Origin: an uncultured Prevotella sp.
GTDB taxonomy: Bacteria; Bacteroidota; Bacteroidia; Bacteroidales; Bacteroidaceae
DNA: 44,775 nucleotides
Assembly: GCA_905236875.1 (NCBI GenBank)
Contig: CAJOQT010000055.1
Location: 1-44,775 of the forward strand
Reading direction: 5' to 3'
The position numbers were made by a program, and so were the translations under genes. Positions 15,547 through 23,606 of the stretch are shown one piece after another (the stretch's first letter is position 1; every line of letters starts with the position of its first letter). The notes below the pieces were generated by a model. That model was not told where the DNA came from and made no database searches. It saw only the letters and a list, made by a program, of their open reading frames with translations.

Positions 15547-15634
15547 GCAGAGCAAGAAGGGAAGTTAAGCAGCGCAAGAGGGGCCTTTAAGTAAAGCAAG
15601 AGGGGCCTTTAAGCAGAGCAAGAGCGCTCGGCCT
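15547..15634. repeat. 22-bp tandem array, GCAAGAGGGGCCTTTAA type
   Basis: Four consecutive 22-bp units lie at 15547, 15569, 15591 and 15613. The middle two differ at only three or four positions (core CAAGAGGGGCCTTTAA); the outer two are more diverged. It lies 89 bases before the start codon of the beta-glucosidase gene. Confidence 0.82.
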
Positions 15635-15693
15635 GTTCTCTTAAATGATGTTGTATTTGACGGACAATTATACGTGTTTTGCGAAAAAAACAC

Positions 15694-15701
15694 TATCTTT
15701 G
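15694..15701 (+). promoter_or_regulatory. Probable promoter -7 element of the beta-glucosidase gene
   Basis: TATCTTTG matches TAnnTTTG, 21 bases before the start codon. The -33 box is not clear, and the very short leader leaves some doubt. Confidence 0.55.
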
Positions 15702-15722
15702 CTCCAAATATTCCAAAGCTTT

Positions 15723-18005
15723 ATGAAGAGAATAGCATTATTTATGGTGATTACGCTCAGTGTTACGTTGGGCCTCGCCGCGAAAGAGAAAAAGATGGTT
15801 CAGCAGCCGCTTAAGCCTATGAACGAGTTTATCAGTGAACTCATGAGCAGAATGACTGTTCAGGAGAAGATCGGACAGCTGAATCTGCTGCCGTCAGGAG
15901 ACATCCAGACGGGTATCTCGGAGAACAGCTCTGTCAGCGTAGCGATTCGGCAGGGTAGGCTGGGGGCCATTCTCAATCTGAAGGGTGTTGACAACATCCT
16001 GAAAGTCCAGAAGATGGCAGTCGAAGAGTCGCGCTTAGGCATACCGCTTATCTTTGGTATGGATGTAATCCACGGCTACGAAACCATATTCCCCATACCT
16101 TTGGCGCTGGCCTGTTCTTGGGACATCCCAGCCATCGAGCAGAGCGCCCGCATAGCTGCCCGTGAAGCCACTGCCGACGGCCTTTGCTGGACTTACAGCC
16201 CGATGGTCGATATCAGCGTTGATCCTCGTTGGGGACGTGTGGCCGAGGGTGCAGGTGAGGATCCGTTTCTTGGCTCACGTATCGCAGAGGCAATGGTGCG
16301 AGGCTATCAGGGCGATCTCTCGCAACGCGATCAGCTGATGGCCTGTCTGAAGCACTATGCACTTTATGGCGGCTCGGAGGCTGGGCGTGACTATAACACG
16401 GTCGATATGAGCCGAATTCGCATGTACAACCAGTATTTCCCTCCTTATAAGGCTGCTGTAGAGGCTGGTGTAGGTAGTGTGATGTCGTCGTTCAATACTG
16501 TTGACTATGTGCCTGCAACGGCTAACCGGTGGCTGCTTACCGACGTGTTGCGTCAGCAATGGAACTTTGGCGGTTTTGTTGTAACCGACTATGGTGCCAT
16601 CAACGAGATGATGAATCACGGACTGGGCGACCAGCAGCAGGTGGCGGCACTGGCCTTGAAGGCTGGAACCGACATGGATATGTGTTCCGAGGCTTTCACG
16701 GCTACGCTCGAGAAGTCGCTTCAGGAGGGCAAGATTACAATGGCTGACATCGACCAGGCTTGTTGCCGTGTGCTCGAAGCCAAGTACAAGCTGGGACTCT
16801 TTGCCGACCCCTACAGGTATTGTGACAAGTCGCGCCGTCAGACCGATATCTATACCGCAGCGCATCGTCAGGCTGCCCGCAACCTCGCTGCCGAGACCTT
16901 CGTGCTGCTGAAGAATGACAACGTGCTCCCACTCAAGAAACAGGGAACCATTGCCCTTATCGGTCCGCTGGCTGACACGAAGAGTAACATCCCTGGTTCC
17001 TGGGCACCTACGGCCACCTGTCAGTATCCCACGTTGCGTGAGTCTATGCAGCGTGTGCTTCAGGGTAGGGCCACACTGCTGTATGCCCAGGGTAGCAATA
17101 TCTGCCGCGACTCGGTGCTGCAGGCTGATGGTTCTTTCGGTCATTTCATACCGCGTGGCGACGATGCCCGAATGAAGCAGCAGGCTCTTGAAATAGCCCT
17201 TGAGGCCGATGTCATCGTATGTGCGATGGGCGAGTTGCAGGAGATGAGCGGCGAGTGTGCCAGCCGCAGTAATCTGGAGCTGTTTGATGTGCAGCGTGAA
17301 CTGCTGGAGGAACTGCTGAAGCTTGGCAAGCCCCTCGTACTGCTCAATTTCGCAGGCCGTCCCACCGTTCTGGCTTGGGAACATCAGCATGTGCCAGCCA
17401 TCCTCAATGTCTGGTTTGCCGGCTCTGAGACGGGTGATGCCATCTGCGATGTGCTGTTTGGCGACAAGTCACCATCCGGCAAGCTCACGATGTCGATGCC
17501 GCAAAACATGGGGCAGATACCTGTTTATTATAATCACCTGAACACCGGCCGGCCTGTAGCTGAGGGCACTCGGAAATTCGTCAAGTTCCAGAGTAATTAT
17601 CTCGATGTGCGTAATGAGCCGCTCTATCCCTTTGGCTACGGTCTTTCTTATACCACATTCGAGTATGGCGATATTTCGTTGAGCGGTGACCGGATGAAGA
17701 CAGATGGAACCGTAACGGCCTCAGTTACTGTCAAAAACACAGGTAGCTTCGATGCTGATGAAGTGGTGCAGCTCTATATCCGCGATGTCGTGGGTTCTAT
17801 CAGCCGCCCTGTCAAGGAGCTGAAGGGCTTCCGGCGCATTCACCTGAGGGCTGGTGAATCGCAGACGGTTACCTTTACGATTTCTCCCGACCTCTTGAAA
17901 TTCTATGACTATTATCTGAATGATGTCATCGAGCCTGGTGACTTTGATATTATGATAGGTCCCAATAGCCGCGACGTCAAGAAGAAGACAATTACTGTTT
18001 TGTAG
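15723..18005 (+). CDS. bglX: Beta-glucosidase, glycoside hydrolase family 3
   Basis: A 760-residue exported family 3 enzyme like periplasmic BglX, removing terminal beta-linked glucose (or xylose) from oligosaccharides. A signal peptide (MKRIALFMVITLSVTLGLAA) is followed by the (beta/alpha)8 domain with IPLIFGMDVIHGYETIFPI and the nucleophile Asp289 in GGFVVTDYGAIN; then come the alpha/beta sandwich domain (GTIALIGPLADTK, GECASRSN) and a fibronectin-like C-terminal domain (YPFGYGLSYTTFEY). Length matches E. coli BglX (765). The frame is open 26 codons further upstream, but those codons contain the promoter and encode no export signal, so the ATG at 15723 is used. Confidence 0.93.
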   Translation: MKRIALFMVITLSVTLGLAAKEKKMVQQPLKPMNEFISELMSRMTVQEKIGQLNLLPSGDIQTGISENSSVSVAIRQGRLGAILNLKGVDNILKVQKMAVEESRLGIPLIFGMDVIHGYETIFPIPLALACSWDIPAIEQSARIAAREATADGLCWTYSPMVDISVDPRWGRVAEGAGEDPFLGSRIAEAMVRGYQGDLSQRDQLMACLKHYALYGGSEAGRDYNTVDMSRIRMYNQYFPPYKAAVEAGVGSVMSSFNTVDYVPATANRWLLTDVLRQQWNFGGFVVTDYGAINEMMNHGLGDQQQVAALALKAGTDMDMCSEAFTATLEKSLQEGKITMADIDQACCRVLEAKYKLGLFADPYRYCDKSRRQTDIYTAAHRQAARNLAAETFVLLKNDNVLPLKKQGTIALIGPLADTKSNIPGSWAPTATCQYPTLRESMQRVLQGRATLLYAQGSNICRDSVLQADGSFGHFIPRGDDARMKQQALEIALEADVIVCAMGELQEMSGECASRSNLELFDVQRELLEELLKLGKPLVLLNFAGRPTVLAWEHQHVPAILNVWFAGSETGDAICDVLFGDKSPSGKLTMSMPQNMGQIPVYYNHLNTGRPVAEGTRKFVKFQSNYLDVRNEPLYPFGYGLSYTTFEYGDISLSGDRMKTDGTVTASVTVKNTGSFDADEVVQLYIRDVVGSISRPVKELKGFRRIHLRAGESQTVTFTISPDLLKFYDYYLNDVIEPGDFDIMIGPNSRDVKKKTITVL

Positions 18006-18099
18006 GACAGAAGACGTTGGCCGCAGAAAACCATAAGACCATAGTCGGGTATTTTGGAAATAAATTGGGAATAATGGGCTGAGTATTAATAATTATTTG

Positions 18100-18107
18100 T
18101 AACTTTG
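18100..18107 (+). promoter_or_regulatory. Promoter -7 element of the DUF1015 gene
   Basis: TAACTTTG matches TAnnTTTG, 38 bases before the ATG at 18146. No -33 box at the usual distance was found. Confidence 0.6.
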
Positions 18108-18145
18108 CAGCCGCAAACTGAAAAATAACTCAAAATACAATAATC

Positions 18146-19393
18146 ATGGCAATAATCAAACCGTTCAAGGGAATACGTCCACCGAAGAATCTGGTGGAGC
18201 AGGTGGAGAGCCGTCCATACGATGTGCTTGACTCGGAAGAGGCGAGGGCAGAGGCTGGCGACAATGAGAAGAGTCTGTATCATATCATCAAGCCGGAAAT
18301 AGATTTTCCTGTAGGTACTTCGGAGTATGATCCGCGTGTCTATGAGAAGGCCGCCGAGAACTTCCGCAAGTTCCAGGAGAATGGCTGGCTTGTACAGGAC
18401 ACGCGCGAACATTATTATATATATGCCCAGACCATGAATGGAAAGACTCAGTATGGCCTGGTGGTCTGTGCCCATACCGACGACTACATGGCAGGACGCA
18501 TCAAGAAGCATGAGCTGACACGTAGAGACAAGGAGGAAGACCGCATGAAGCATGTTCGCATCAACAACGCCAATATTGAGCCGGTGTTCTTTGCCTATCC
18601 TGACAACGCCGTGCTCGACCAGTTGCTGAAGCGCTATGCACAGACCGAGCCGGAGTATGACTTCATTGCTCCTGTTGACGGCTTCCGCCATCAGTTCTGG
18701 GTGATTGACGACGAGAAGGACATGCAGCTCATTACTGACGAGTTTGCCAAGATGCCTTCGCTCTATATTGCTGACGGTCACCATCGTTCGGCAGCTGCAG
18801 CATTGGTTGGCGCAGAGAAACAGAAGCAGAATCCCAACCACCGTGGTGACGAGGAATACAACTATTTCATGGCTGTCTGCTTCCAGGCTTCACAGCTTAC
18901 CATCCTCGACTATAATCGCGTGGTGAAAGACTTGAACGGTCTTTCGTCGGAAGAGTTCCTGGCAGCGCTTCAGGTGAACTTCGTTGTTGAGGACAAGGGT
19001 TCTGACATCTACAGACCTGCCAAGCCCCATGAGTTCTCCCTCTATCTCGACAGTCGCTGGTACAGCCTCACTGCCAAGGAGGGAACCTTCGACAACAATG
19101 ACCCTATCGGCGTGCTCGACGTTGACATCTCGAGTCGTCTGATTCTCGATGAAATCTTGAACATCGGTGACCTGCGCTCTTCCCAGCGTATAGACTTTGT
19201 GGGTGGTCTGCGCGGACTTGGTGAGTTGAAACGACGTGTGGATAGTGGTGAGATGCAAGCTGCCCTGGCTCTCTATCCGGTCTCTATGCAACAGATCATG
19301 AACATTGCCGACAGTGGTAAGATCATGCCGCCAAAGGCCACTTGGTTTGAACCGAAGCTGCGCTCAGGACTGGTGATTCACAAGTTAAATTAG
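18146..19393 (+). CDS. DUF1015 family protein
   Basis: A 415-residue cytoplasmic protein of the DUF1015 family, recognised by its start IKPFKGIRPPKNLVEQVES, by RPYDVLDSEEAR and by the central YIADGHHRSAAAALV motif. The family is widespread but its activity is not settled; in several bacteria it sits near serine biosynthesis genes, which is not the case here. The conserved DGHHR motif suggests an enzyme active site. A YigZ family gene follows after 19 bases and the two are probably cotranscribed. Confidence 0.88.
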   Translation: MAIIKPFKGIRPPKNLVEQVESRPYDVLDSEEARAEAGDNEKSLYHIIKPEIDFPVGTSEYDPRVYEKAAENFRKFQENGWLVQDTREHYYIYAQTMNGKTQYGLVVCAHTDDYMAGRIKKHELTRRDKEEDRMKHVRINNANIEPVFFAYPDNAVLDQLLKRYAQTEPEYDFIAPVDGFRHQFWVIDDEKDMQLITDEFAKMPSLYIADGHHRSAAAALVGAEKQKQNPNHRGDEEYNYFMAVCFQASQLTILDYNRVVKDLNGLSSEEFLAALQVNFVVEDKGSDIYRPAKPHEFSLYLDSRWYSLTAKEGTFDNNDPIGVLDVDISSRLILDEILNIGDLRSSQRIDFVGGLRGLGELKRRVDSGEMQAALALYPVSMQQIMNIADSGKIMPPKATWFEPKLRSGLVIHKLN

Positions 19394-19412
19394 AAATCCT
19401 TTAATAAGATAC

Positions 19413-19991
19413 ATGACCGACGAGTACAAGACCATCCAGGGAATGGGTGAGGGTTACTACACCGAGAAACGTAGCAAATTCCTCGCTTTTGCCCATCACG
19501 TCGAGACAGTCGATGAGGTGAAGGAACTTGTTGCCGGTTATCGTAAGAAGTACTATGACGCACGACATGTGTGCTATGCCTACATGCTTGGTGCTGAACG
19601 CAAGGAGTTTCGTGCCAATGATGACGGTGAACCGTCGTCAACGGCAGGAAAACCCATCCTCGGACAAATCAATAGCAATGAGCTGACTGACATCCTGATA
19701 GTCGTGGTTCGCTACTATGGCGGCGTCAATTTGGGGACAAGCGGCCTTATCGTCGCCTATCGTGAAGCAGCTGCAGATGCCATTGCGCATGCTGAAGTGG
19801 TGACCAGACAGGTGGAGGAAGAGATTGCCTATCAGTTCTCTTATCCTCAGATGAACGATGTCATGCGTATCGTCAAGGAGATGCAGCCACGCATTGTCCG
19901 TCAGACTTTTGACAACACCTGTGAGATATGTCTCCGCATCCGAAAGTCAGAAGCAGAGGCATTGCGTTCAAAACTGCAGAAACTATTGTGA
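19413..19991 (+). CDS. YigZ/IMPACT family protein
   Basis: A 192-residue protein of the YigZ (UPF0029, IMPACT) family. The N-terminal domain carries the family signature: KRSKFLAFAHHV near residue 18, RHVCYAYMLG near 50, DDGEPSSTAGKPIL near 68 and VVRYYGGVNLGTSGL near 95. A ferredoxin-like C-terminal domain follows. The biochemical role in bacteria is uncertain; eukaryotic relatives act on translation control through GCN1. It lies between DUF1015 and methionine aminopeptidase on one strand. Confidence 0.9.
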   Translation: MTDEYKTIQGMGEGYYTEKRSKFLAFAHHVETVDEVKELVAGYRKKYYDARHVCYAYMLGAERKEFRANDDGEPSSTAGKPILGQINSNELTDILIVVVRYYGGVNLGTSGLIVAYREAAADAIAHAEVVTRQVEEEIAYQFSYPQMNDVMRIVKEMQPRIVRQTFDNTCEICLRIRKSEAEALRSKLQKLL

Positions 19992-20030
19992 AGTGGTGAG
20001 AGGTAAGAAGTAAGAGTTGAGTGAAAAAAT
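19989..20030 (+). repeat. 7-bp repeat before the methionine aminopeptidase gene
   Basis: Starting at the yigZ stop codon, units GTGAGAG, GTAAGAA, GTAAGAG and TTGAGTG run with a 7-bp period, the same unit family as the arms around the remnant at 12592-12717. An A-rich stretch then leads to the start codon at 20042. Confidence 0.6.
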
Positions 20031-20041
20031 AAAGAGAAGAT

Positions 20042-20914
20042 ATGAAAAGAAGATGGCGGTGTAAGCCAGGTGAACAACCGACGGAATTTGACAAGAAAGT
20101 CATGTATCTGGAGAACAAGGGAGCACTTGTCCCCACACGTGACCTGATTCTGAACGATGAGCAGATAGAGGGCATCCGTCGCTCGGGTGTGGTGAATACA
20201 GGGGTGCTTGATGCTGTGGAAGCTGCCATACGTCCTGGTATGAACACCCAGGAGATAGACGACATTTGCATGGATTACTGTCGTCAGCATGGAGCAACGC
20301 CTGCCTGTCTGGGATATGAAGTCGATAAGGAAACGCCTCCTTTTCCCAAGAGTGTATGCACCAGCATTAATGAGGTAGTATGTCACGGAATCCCCAAGGA
20401 GGAAGACGTATTGGAAGAAGGCGACATTATCAATGTTGACTTCACGACGATTCTCGACGGCTACTATTCGGATGCTTCGCGAATGTTTATTGTGGGAGGT
20501 AAGACAACCCCGGAAAAGGAGCAGCTGGTGCGCGTGACCAAGGAATGTCTGGAGATTGGTATGGAAGCTGCCAAACCCTGGCATGGCGTCAACGAGATTG
20601 GCCGTGCCATCGAGAAGCACGCCAAGAAATATCATTACGGTGTGGTGCGTGACCTTTGCGGTCATGGTGTCGGCCTGCATTTCCATGATGACCCGGAGGT
20701 AGCACACTTTGCACAGCGTGGCGAAGGCATGTTGCTGCTGCCAGGCATGGTGTTTACCATTGAACCGATGGTCAACATGGGTTCATGGAAAGTCTTTATC
20801 GATGAGGGCGACCCCTATGGATGGGAGGTCATCAGTGAAGACGAGTTGCCCAGTGCACAGTGGGAGCATACGCTGCTGATGACTGAGCATGGTGTGGAGA
20901 TTCTTTCATGGTAA
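20042..20914 (+). CDS. map: Methionine aminopeptidase type I
   Basis: Removes the initiator methionine from new proteins. The five metal ligands of the family are visible: Asp133, Asp144, His208, Glu241 and Glu282, plus the substrate-binding His115 in VCHGIP. At 290 residues it is longer than the 260-residue E. coli enzyme: about 35 extra residues at the N-terminus, beginning MKRRWRCKPGEQPTEFDKKV, and about ten between the last two ligands (FIDEGDPYGWE). The N-terminal extension is typical of Bacteroidetes enzymes and may contact the ribosome. It is followed by tsaD after 62 bases that are mostly 8-bp repeats. Confidence 0.94.
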   Translation: MKRRWRCKPGEQPTEFDKKVMYLENKGALVPTRDLILNDEQIEGIRRSGVVNTGVLDAVEAAIRPGMNTQEIDDICMDYCRQHGATPACLGYEVDKETPPFPKSVCTSINEVVCHGIPKEEDVLEEGDIINVDFTTILDGYYSDASRMFIVGGKTTPEKEQLVRVTKECLEIGMEAAKPWHGVNEIGRAIEKHAKKYHYGVVRDLCGHGVGLHFHDDPEVAHFAQRGEGMLLLPGMVFTIEPMVNMGSWKVFIDEGDPYGWEVISEDELPSAQWEHTLLMTEHGVEILSW

Positions 20915-20922
20915 TTCGTTGT

Positions 20923-20970
20923 GACGTAATGACGTAATAACGTAATAACGTTGTAACGATATAACGAAAA
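20923..20970 (+). repeat. 8-bp tandem repeat before tsaD
   Basis: Six consecutive 8-bp units, GACGTAAT, GACGTAAT, AACGTAAT, AACGTTGT, AACGATAT and AACGAAAA, end six bases before the tsaD start codon. Confidence 0.78.
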
Positions 20971-20976
20971 TAAGAA

Positions 20977-22056
20977 ATGACGAAAGACATTTATATTTTA
21001 GGTATTGAGTCCAGCTGTGACGATACATCGGCTGCCGTGATCAAAGACGGTGTCCTGCTGTCGAATGTTACGGCCTCACAGGATGTTCACGAGGCATACG
21101 GCGGCGTGGTGCCTGAACTGGCCAGCAGGGCACATCAGTTGAATGTGCTGCCCGTCGTTGACCAGGCTATCAAACGTGCCGGCATCACCAAGGAACAGCT
21201 GTCGGCTGTTGCCTTCACTCGTGGACCTGGACTGATGGGTTCGCTGTTGGTCGGCGTTAATTTTGCAAAGGGCTTTGCCCGTGCATTGGGCATACCGTTA
21301 ATAGATGTCAACCACCTGCAAGGGCATGTGATGGCACATTTCATCAAGACCCCCTCTGACTCCTCCTGTTTAGGGGGAGAACATGGGCAGTCCTCCCTCA
21401 ACAGGGAGGATTCGGGAGGGTCTCCGCCTTTCCCATTCCTCTGTCTGTTAGTCAGTGGCGGCAATTCACAGATTGTCAAGGTAAATGCCTATAATGATAT
21501 GGAGGTGTTGGGACAAACCATCGACGATGCTGCAGGCGAGGCCATCGACAAATGTTCGAAGGTGATGGGACTTGGCTATCCTGGCGGGCCTATTATTGAC
21601 CGTCTGGCGCGTCAGGGAAATCCCAAGGCCTATCAGTTCTCTGAGCCGCATATCCCTGGTTTGGACTATAGCTTTTCGGGCTTGAAAACCTCGTTTCTGT
21701 ATTCGCTCCGCAAGTGGGTAGAAGAAGATCCCGACTTCATCGAGCATCATAAGGAAGATATTGCTGCGTCGCTGGAATGGACCATTGTTGATATACTGAT
21801 GAAGAAACTTCGACTGGCCGTCAAGCAGACAGGCATCAAGCATGTGGCAGTGGCTGGCGGCGTCAGTGCGAATAACGGACTGCGCAATGCCTTCCATGAC
21901 TATGCACGCAGGTTTGGATGGACCATCTACATCCCGAAGTTCAGTTATACTACAGACAATGCCGCCATGATAGCCATTGTTGGCTATTTCAAGTACTTGG
22001 ACAAGGAGTTCTGTCCGATAGATGCTCCTGCGTTCTCGAAGGTTACCTTTAAGTAA
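20977..22056 (+). CDS. tsaD: tRNA threonylcarbamoyladenosine synthase subunit TsaD with an in-frame palindromic insertion
   Basis: TsaD transfers the threonylcarbamoyl group to A37 of ANN-decoding tRNAs, an essential step. Family motifs are ILGIESSCDDTSAAV at the N-terminus, the metal-binding His113 and His117 in VNHLQGH, LLVSGGNSQIV near residue 157 and GGVSANNGLR near 291. The length is 359 instead of about 340. The excess is residues 125-149, encoded by a palindromic block (21349-21423), placed eight residues after His117 and just before the conserved FPFLCLLVSGG strand. The active site itself is unbroken. An 8-bp repeat precedes the start and 7-bp repeats follow the stop. Confidence 0.94.
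   Translation: MTKDIYILGIESSCDDTSAAVIKDGVLLSNVTASQDVHEAYGGVVPELASRAHQLNVLPVVDQAIKRAGITKEQLSAVAFTRGPGLMGSLLVGVNFAKGFARALGIPLIDVNHLQGHVMAHFIKTPSDSSCLGGEHGQSSLNREDSGGSPPFPFLCLLVSGGNSQIVKVNAYNDMEVLGQTIDDAAGEAIDKCSKVMGLGYPGGPIIDRLARQGNPKAYQFSEPHIPGLDYSFSGLKTSFLYSLRKWVEEDPDFIEHHKEDIAASLEWTIVDILMKKLRLAVKQTGIKHVAVAGGVSANNGLRNAFHDYARRFGWTIYIPKFSYTTDNAAMIAIVGYFKYLDKEFCPIDAPAFSKVTFK
21349..21423. repeat. In-frame GC-rich nested palindrome element E3 (tsaD)
   Basis: This 75-base (25-codon) block opens with ACCCCCTC and closes with GGGAGGGTC just beyond it, and contains the inner hairpin TCCTCCCTCAACAGGGAGGA (21391-21410) and the pair CCTCC/GGGGGAG around 21362-21379. The predicted fold is an outer stem enclosing two hairpins. 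It encodes TPSDSSCLGGEHG and then QSSLNREDSGGS. Confidence 0.8.
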
Positions 22057-22110
22057 ATCGTAAATCGAACAATAAATCGTAAATAGTAAATAGTTAAATA
22101 GTAAATTGGA
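22055..22110 (+). repeat. 7-bp TAAATCG/TAAATAG repeat before pncC
   Basis: Beginning at the tsaD stop codon, units TAAATCG, TAAATCG, then TAAATCG, TAAATAG, TAAATAG, TAAATAG and TAAATTG fill the 56-base gap. Confidence 0.72.
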
Positions 22111-22112
22111 AT

Positions 22113-22619
22113 ATGGATTTTGAAAGCAAGATTATTAGCCGTGACGTCAGTCAGATGTTGTGGGAGAGTGAAAAGACCGTTTCTACAGCTGAGAGTTGTA
22201 CAGGTGGACGTATTGCTGAAGCAATGATGGCTGTTCCGGGAGCCTCGAAGTATTTCAAGGGAGGAATCATCTGTTATGTTGACGAGGTGAAAATCAATCT
22301 GTTGGGCGTCAGTCAAGAGCTGTTGAACGAAAAGACTGCTGTGTGTGAGGAGGTTGCCATTGACTTGGTGAAGGGAGCATGCAAGGCTTTGCATACTGAC
22401 TATGCTGTTGCAGCAACGGGTGTTGCCGGTCCCACCGGAGGCACAAAGGATATTCCTGTAGGAACCATCTGGCTGGCATGCGGGTCTGCCGACCATGTGA
22501 TAACCTGCAAGGTGGAGGAAGACCACGGGAGGGACATCAATTTGGCCATTGCAACGAACAAAGCCATGCAGATGTTTCTCGACTTTTTGAAGTCACAAAA
22601 AGACAAGGCAGAAGACTAA
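22113..22619 (+). CDS. pncC: CinA C-terminal domain protein, nicotinamide-nucleotide amidohydrolase
   Basis: A 168-residue stand-alone CinA C-terminal domain. Family members hydrolyse nicotinamide mononucleotide to nicotinate mononucleotide, recycling NAD breakdown products. The signature TVSTAESCTGGRIAEAM (near residue 22) and AVAATGVAGPTGGTKDIPVGTIW (two parts, near residues 110 and 120) are clear. There is no N-terminal molybdopterin-binding domain, so this is the short form. The ATG at 22113 follows a repeat-filled gap. Confidence 0.9.
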   Translation: MDFESKIISRDVSQMLWESEKTVSTAESCTGGRIAEAMMAVPGASKYFKGGIICYVDEVKINLLGVSQELLNEKTAVCEEVAIDLVKGACKALHTDYAVAATGVAGPTGGTKDIPVGTIWLACGSADHVITCKVEEDHGRDINLAIATNKAMQMFLDFLKSQKDKAED

Positions 22620-22677
22620 AAGGCACGAATTTACCGTAATAGGAAGACGCATGAGTTAAAAAATATTAAGAATGAGG

Positions 22678-22712
22678 ATAATTCATAATTCATAATTCAT
22701 AATTCGTAATTA
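22678..22712 (+). repeat. 7-bp ATAATTC repeat in the rpmB promoter region
   Basis: Four exact ATAATTC units (22678-22705) and one changed unit lie directly upstream of the rpmB -7 element, in the place where a -33 box would be expected. Confidence 0.75.
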
Positions 22713-22718
22713 TTTTTG

Positions 22719-22726
22719 TACCTTTG
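22719..22726 (+). promoter_or_regulatory. Promoter -7 element of rpmB-rpmG
   Basis: TACCTTTG matches TAnnTTTG, 53 bases before rpmB. The upstream side is occupied by the ATAATTC repeat, so the repeat number could change promoter strength. Confidence 0.7.
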
Positions 22727-22778
22727 CACCCTGTTTGGAATAAGTTAGTAAAAGGAATACAAAAAAAAGTAGATAGAA

Positions 22779-23042
22779 ATGTCGAAAATTTGTCAAATCA
22801 CGGGAAAGACGGCACAGCGCGGAAATAATGTGTCGCACTCAAAGCATCGCACAAAGCGCGTCTTTGATGTTAACCTGTTCAGCAAGAAGTTCTACTATGT
22901 AGAGGAGGAATGCTGGATTCAGTTGAAGATCAGCGCTGCTGGTTTGCGTTTAATTAACAAAGTAGGTCTCGACGCTGCCCTGAAGCAAGCAGTTGCCAAA
23001 GGTTATGTAGATTGGAAGGACATTAAAGTAATAGGAGATTAA
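22779..23042 (+). CDS. rpmB: 50S ribosomal protein L28
   Basis: The 87-residue protein starts [20 protein letters not shown] with the expected [14 protein letters not shown] stretch ([14 protein letters not shown]) and ends [11 protein letters not shown]. It is a structural protein of the large subunit. rpmG follows after six bases, the usual Bacteroidetes order rpmB-rpmG-DUF4295. Confidence 0.95.
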   Translation: MSKICQITGKTAQRGNNVSHSKHRTKRVFDVNLFSKKFYYVEEECWIQLKISAAGLRLINKVGLDAALKQAVAKGYVDWKDIKVIGD

Positions 23043-23048
23043 CAGACT

Positions 23049-23240
23049 ATGGCAAGCAAGAAAGCAAAGGGTAACCGCGTACAGGTCATTCTGGAGTGTA
23101 CAGAACACAAGAACTCTGGCATGCCGGGTACAAGCCGTTACATTACGACCAAGAATCGTAAGAACACTCCTGAGAGAATGGAACTCATGAAGTATAACCC
23201 CATCCTGAAGAAAATGACTCTTCACAAAGAGATTAAATAA
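23049..23240 (+). CDS. rpmG: 50S ribosomal protein L33
   Basis: The 63-residue protein has the L33 core [40 protein letters not shown] and a basic C-terminus. It lacks the CxxC zinc pairs of the metal-binding L33 form, having only one cysteine. It lies between rpmB and the DUF4295 gene. Confidence 0.94.
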   Translation: MASKKAKGNRVQVILECTEHKNSGMPGTSRYITTKNRKNTPERMELMKYNPILKKMTLHKEIK

Positions 23241-23249
23241 GGCGTAAGG

Positions 23250-23281
23250 GTTAAAAGGTTTAAAGGTTAAAAAGTTAAAGT
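23250..23281 (+). repeat. 8-bp GTTAAAAG repeat before the DUF4295 gene
   Basis: Four 8-bp units, GTTAAAAG, GTTTAAAG, GTTAAAAA and GTTAAAGT, end three bases before the start codon of the DUF4295 gene. Confidence 0.75.
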
Positions 23282-23284
23282 ACT

Positions 23285-23443
23285 ATGGCAAAGAAAACCG
23301 TTGCTACCCTCCATGAAGGTTCAAAGGATGGTCGCGCTTATACAAAGGTAATCAAGATGGTTAAGAGCCCCAAGACTGGTGCTTACGTCTTCGACGAGCA
23401 GATGGTTCCCAACGAGGCCGTTAAGGACTTCTTCAAGAACTAA
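23285..23443 (+). CDS. DUF4295 family protein, probably ribosome-associated
   Basis: A 52-residue basic protein, MAKKTVATLHEGSKDGRAY at its start and VPNEAVKDFF near its end, belonging to DUF4295, a family confined to Bacteroidetes and found directly after L28 and L33. That constant position, the small size and the basic charge suggest a lineage-specific ribosomal protein. The assignment to the family is firm; the ribosomal role is inference from context. Confidence 0.88.
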   Translation: MAKKTVATLHEGSKDGRAYTKVIKMVKSPKTGAYVFDEQMVPNEAVKDFFKN

Positions 23444-23462
23444 TCGTATAATGACAGGAATT

Positions 23463-23504
23463 AACAGGATTGCAGTTCAAAATGGGCTGCAATCCTGTTT
23501 TTTG
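23463..23504 (+). terminator. Rho-independent terminator after the DUF4295 gene
   Basis: AACAGGATTGCAG (23463-23475) pairs perfectly with CTGCAATCCTGTT (23487-23499), followed by TTTTTG. Confidence 0.93.
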
Positions 23505-23556
23505 TTTAAATAGGTCAAAGGTACCTTCGCCAGAAACTAAAAATCGATCATTTTAT

Positions 23557-23587
23557 TTTGTAATTTGCGCGCTTATTCGTACCTTTG
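23557..23587 (+). promoter_or_regulatory. Promoter of ftsY
   Basis: A -33 TTTG (23557-23560) and a -7 TACCTTTG (23580-23587) with a 19-base spacer match the Bacteroidetes promoter closely. It lies between the preceding terminator and ftsY, 20 bases before the start codon. Confidence 0.8.
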
Positions 23588-23606
23588 TACCATCAAATAT
23601 TAGTAT

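Larger units (their letters stand above)
15018..15722. other. Long non-coding region with two 22-bp repeat arrays
   Basis: Between rplI and the beta-glucosidase gene lie about 700 bases without a convincing gene. They hold the rplI terminator, an AT-rich stretch with only short open frames (about 15134-15310), the GTAC-rich array (15356-15418), the GCAAGAGGGGCC-type array (15547-15634) and a promoter near 15694. It is the longest gene-free stretch in the window. Confidence 0.7.

Noticed and set aside
15356..15634. Possible CRISPR array
   Set aside because: The units follow directly without spacers, are only 22 bp and diverge from each other; no cas genes are near.
15645..15722. Longer N-terminus for the beta-glucosidase
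   Set aside because: The extra 26 codons include the promoter element and would bury the signal peptide.
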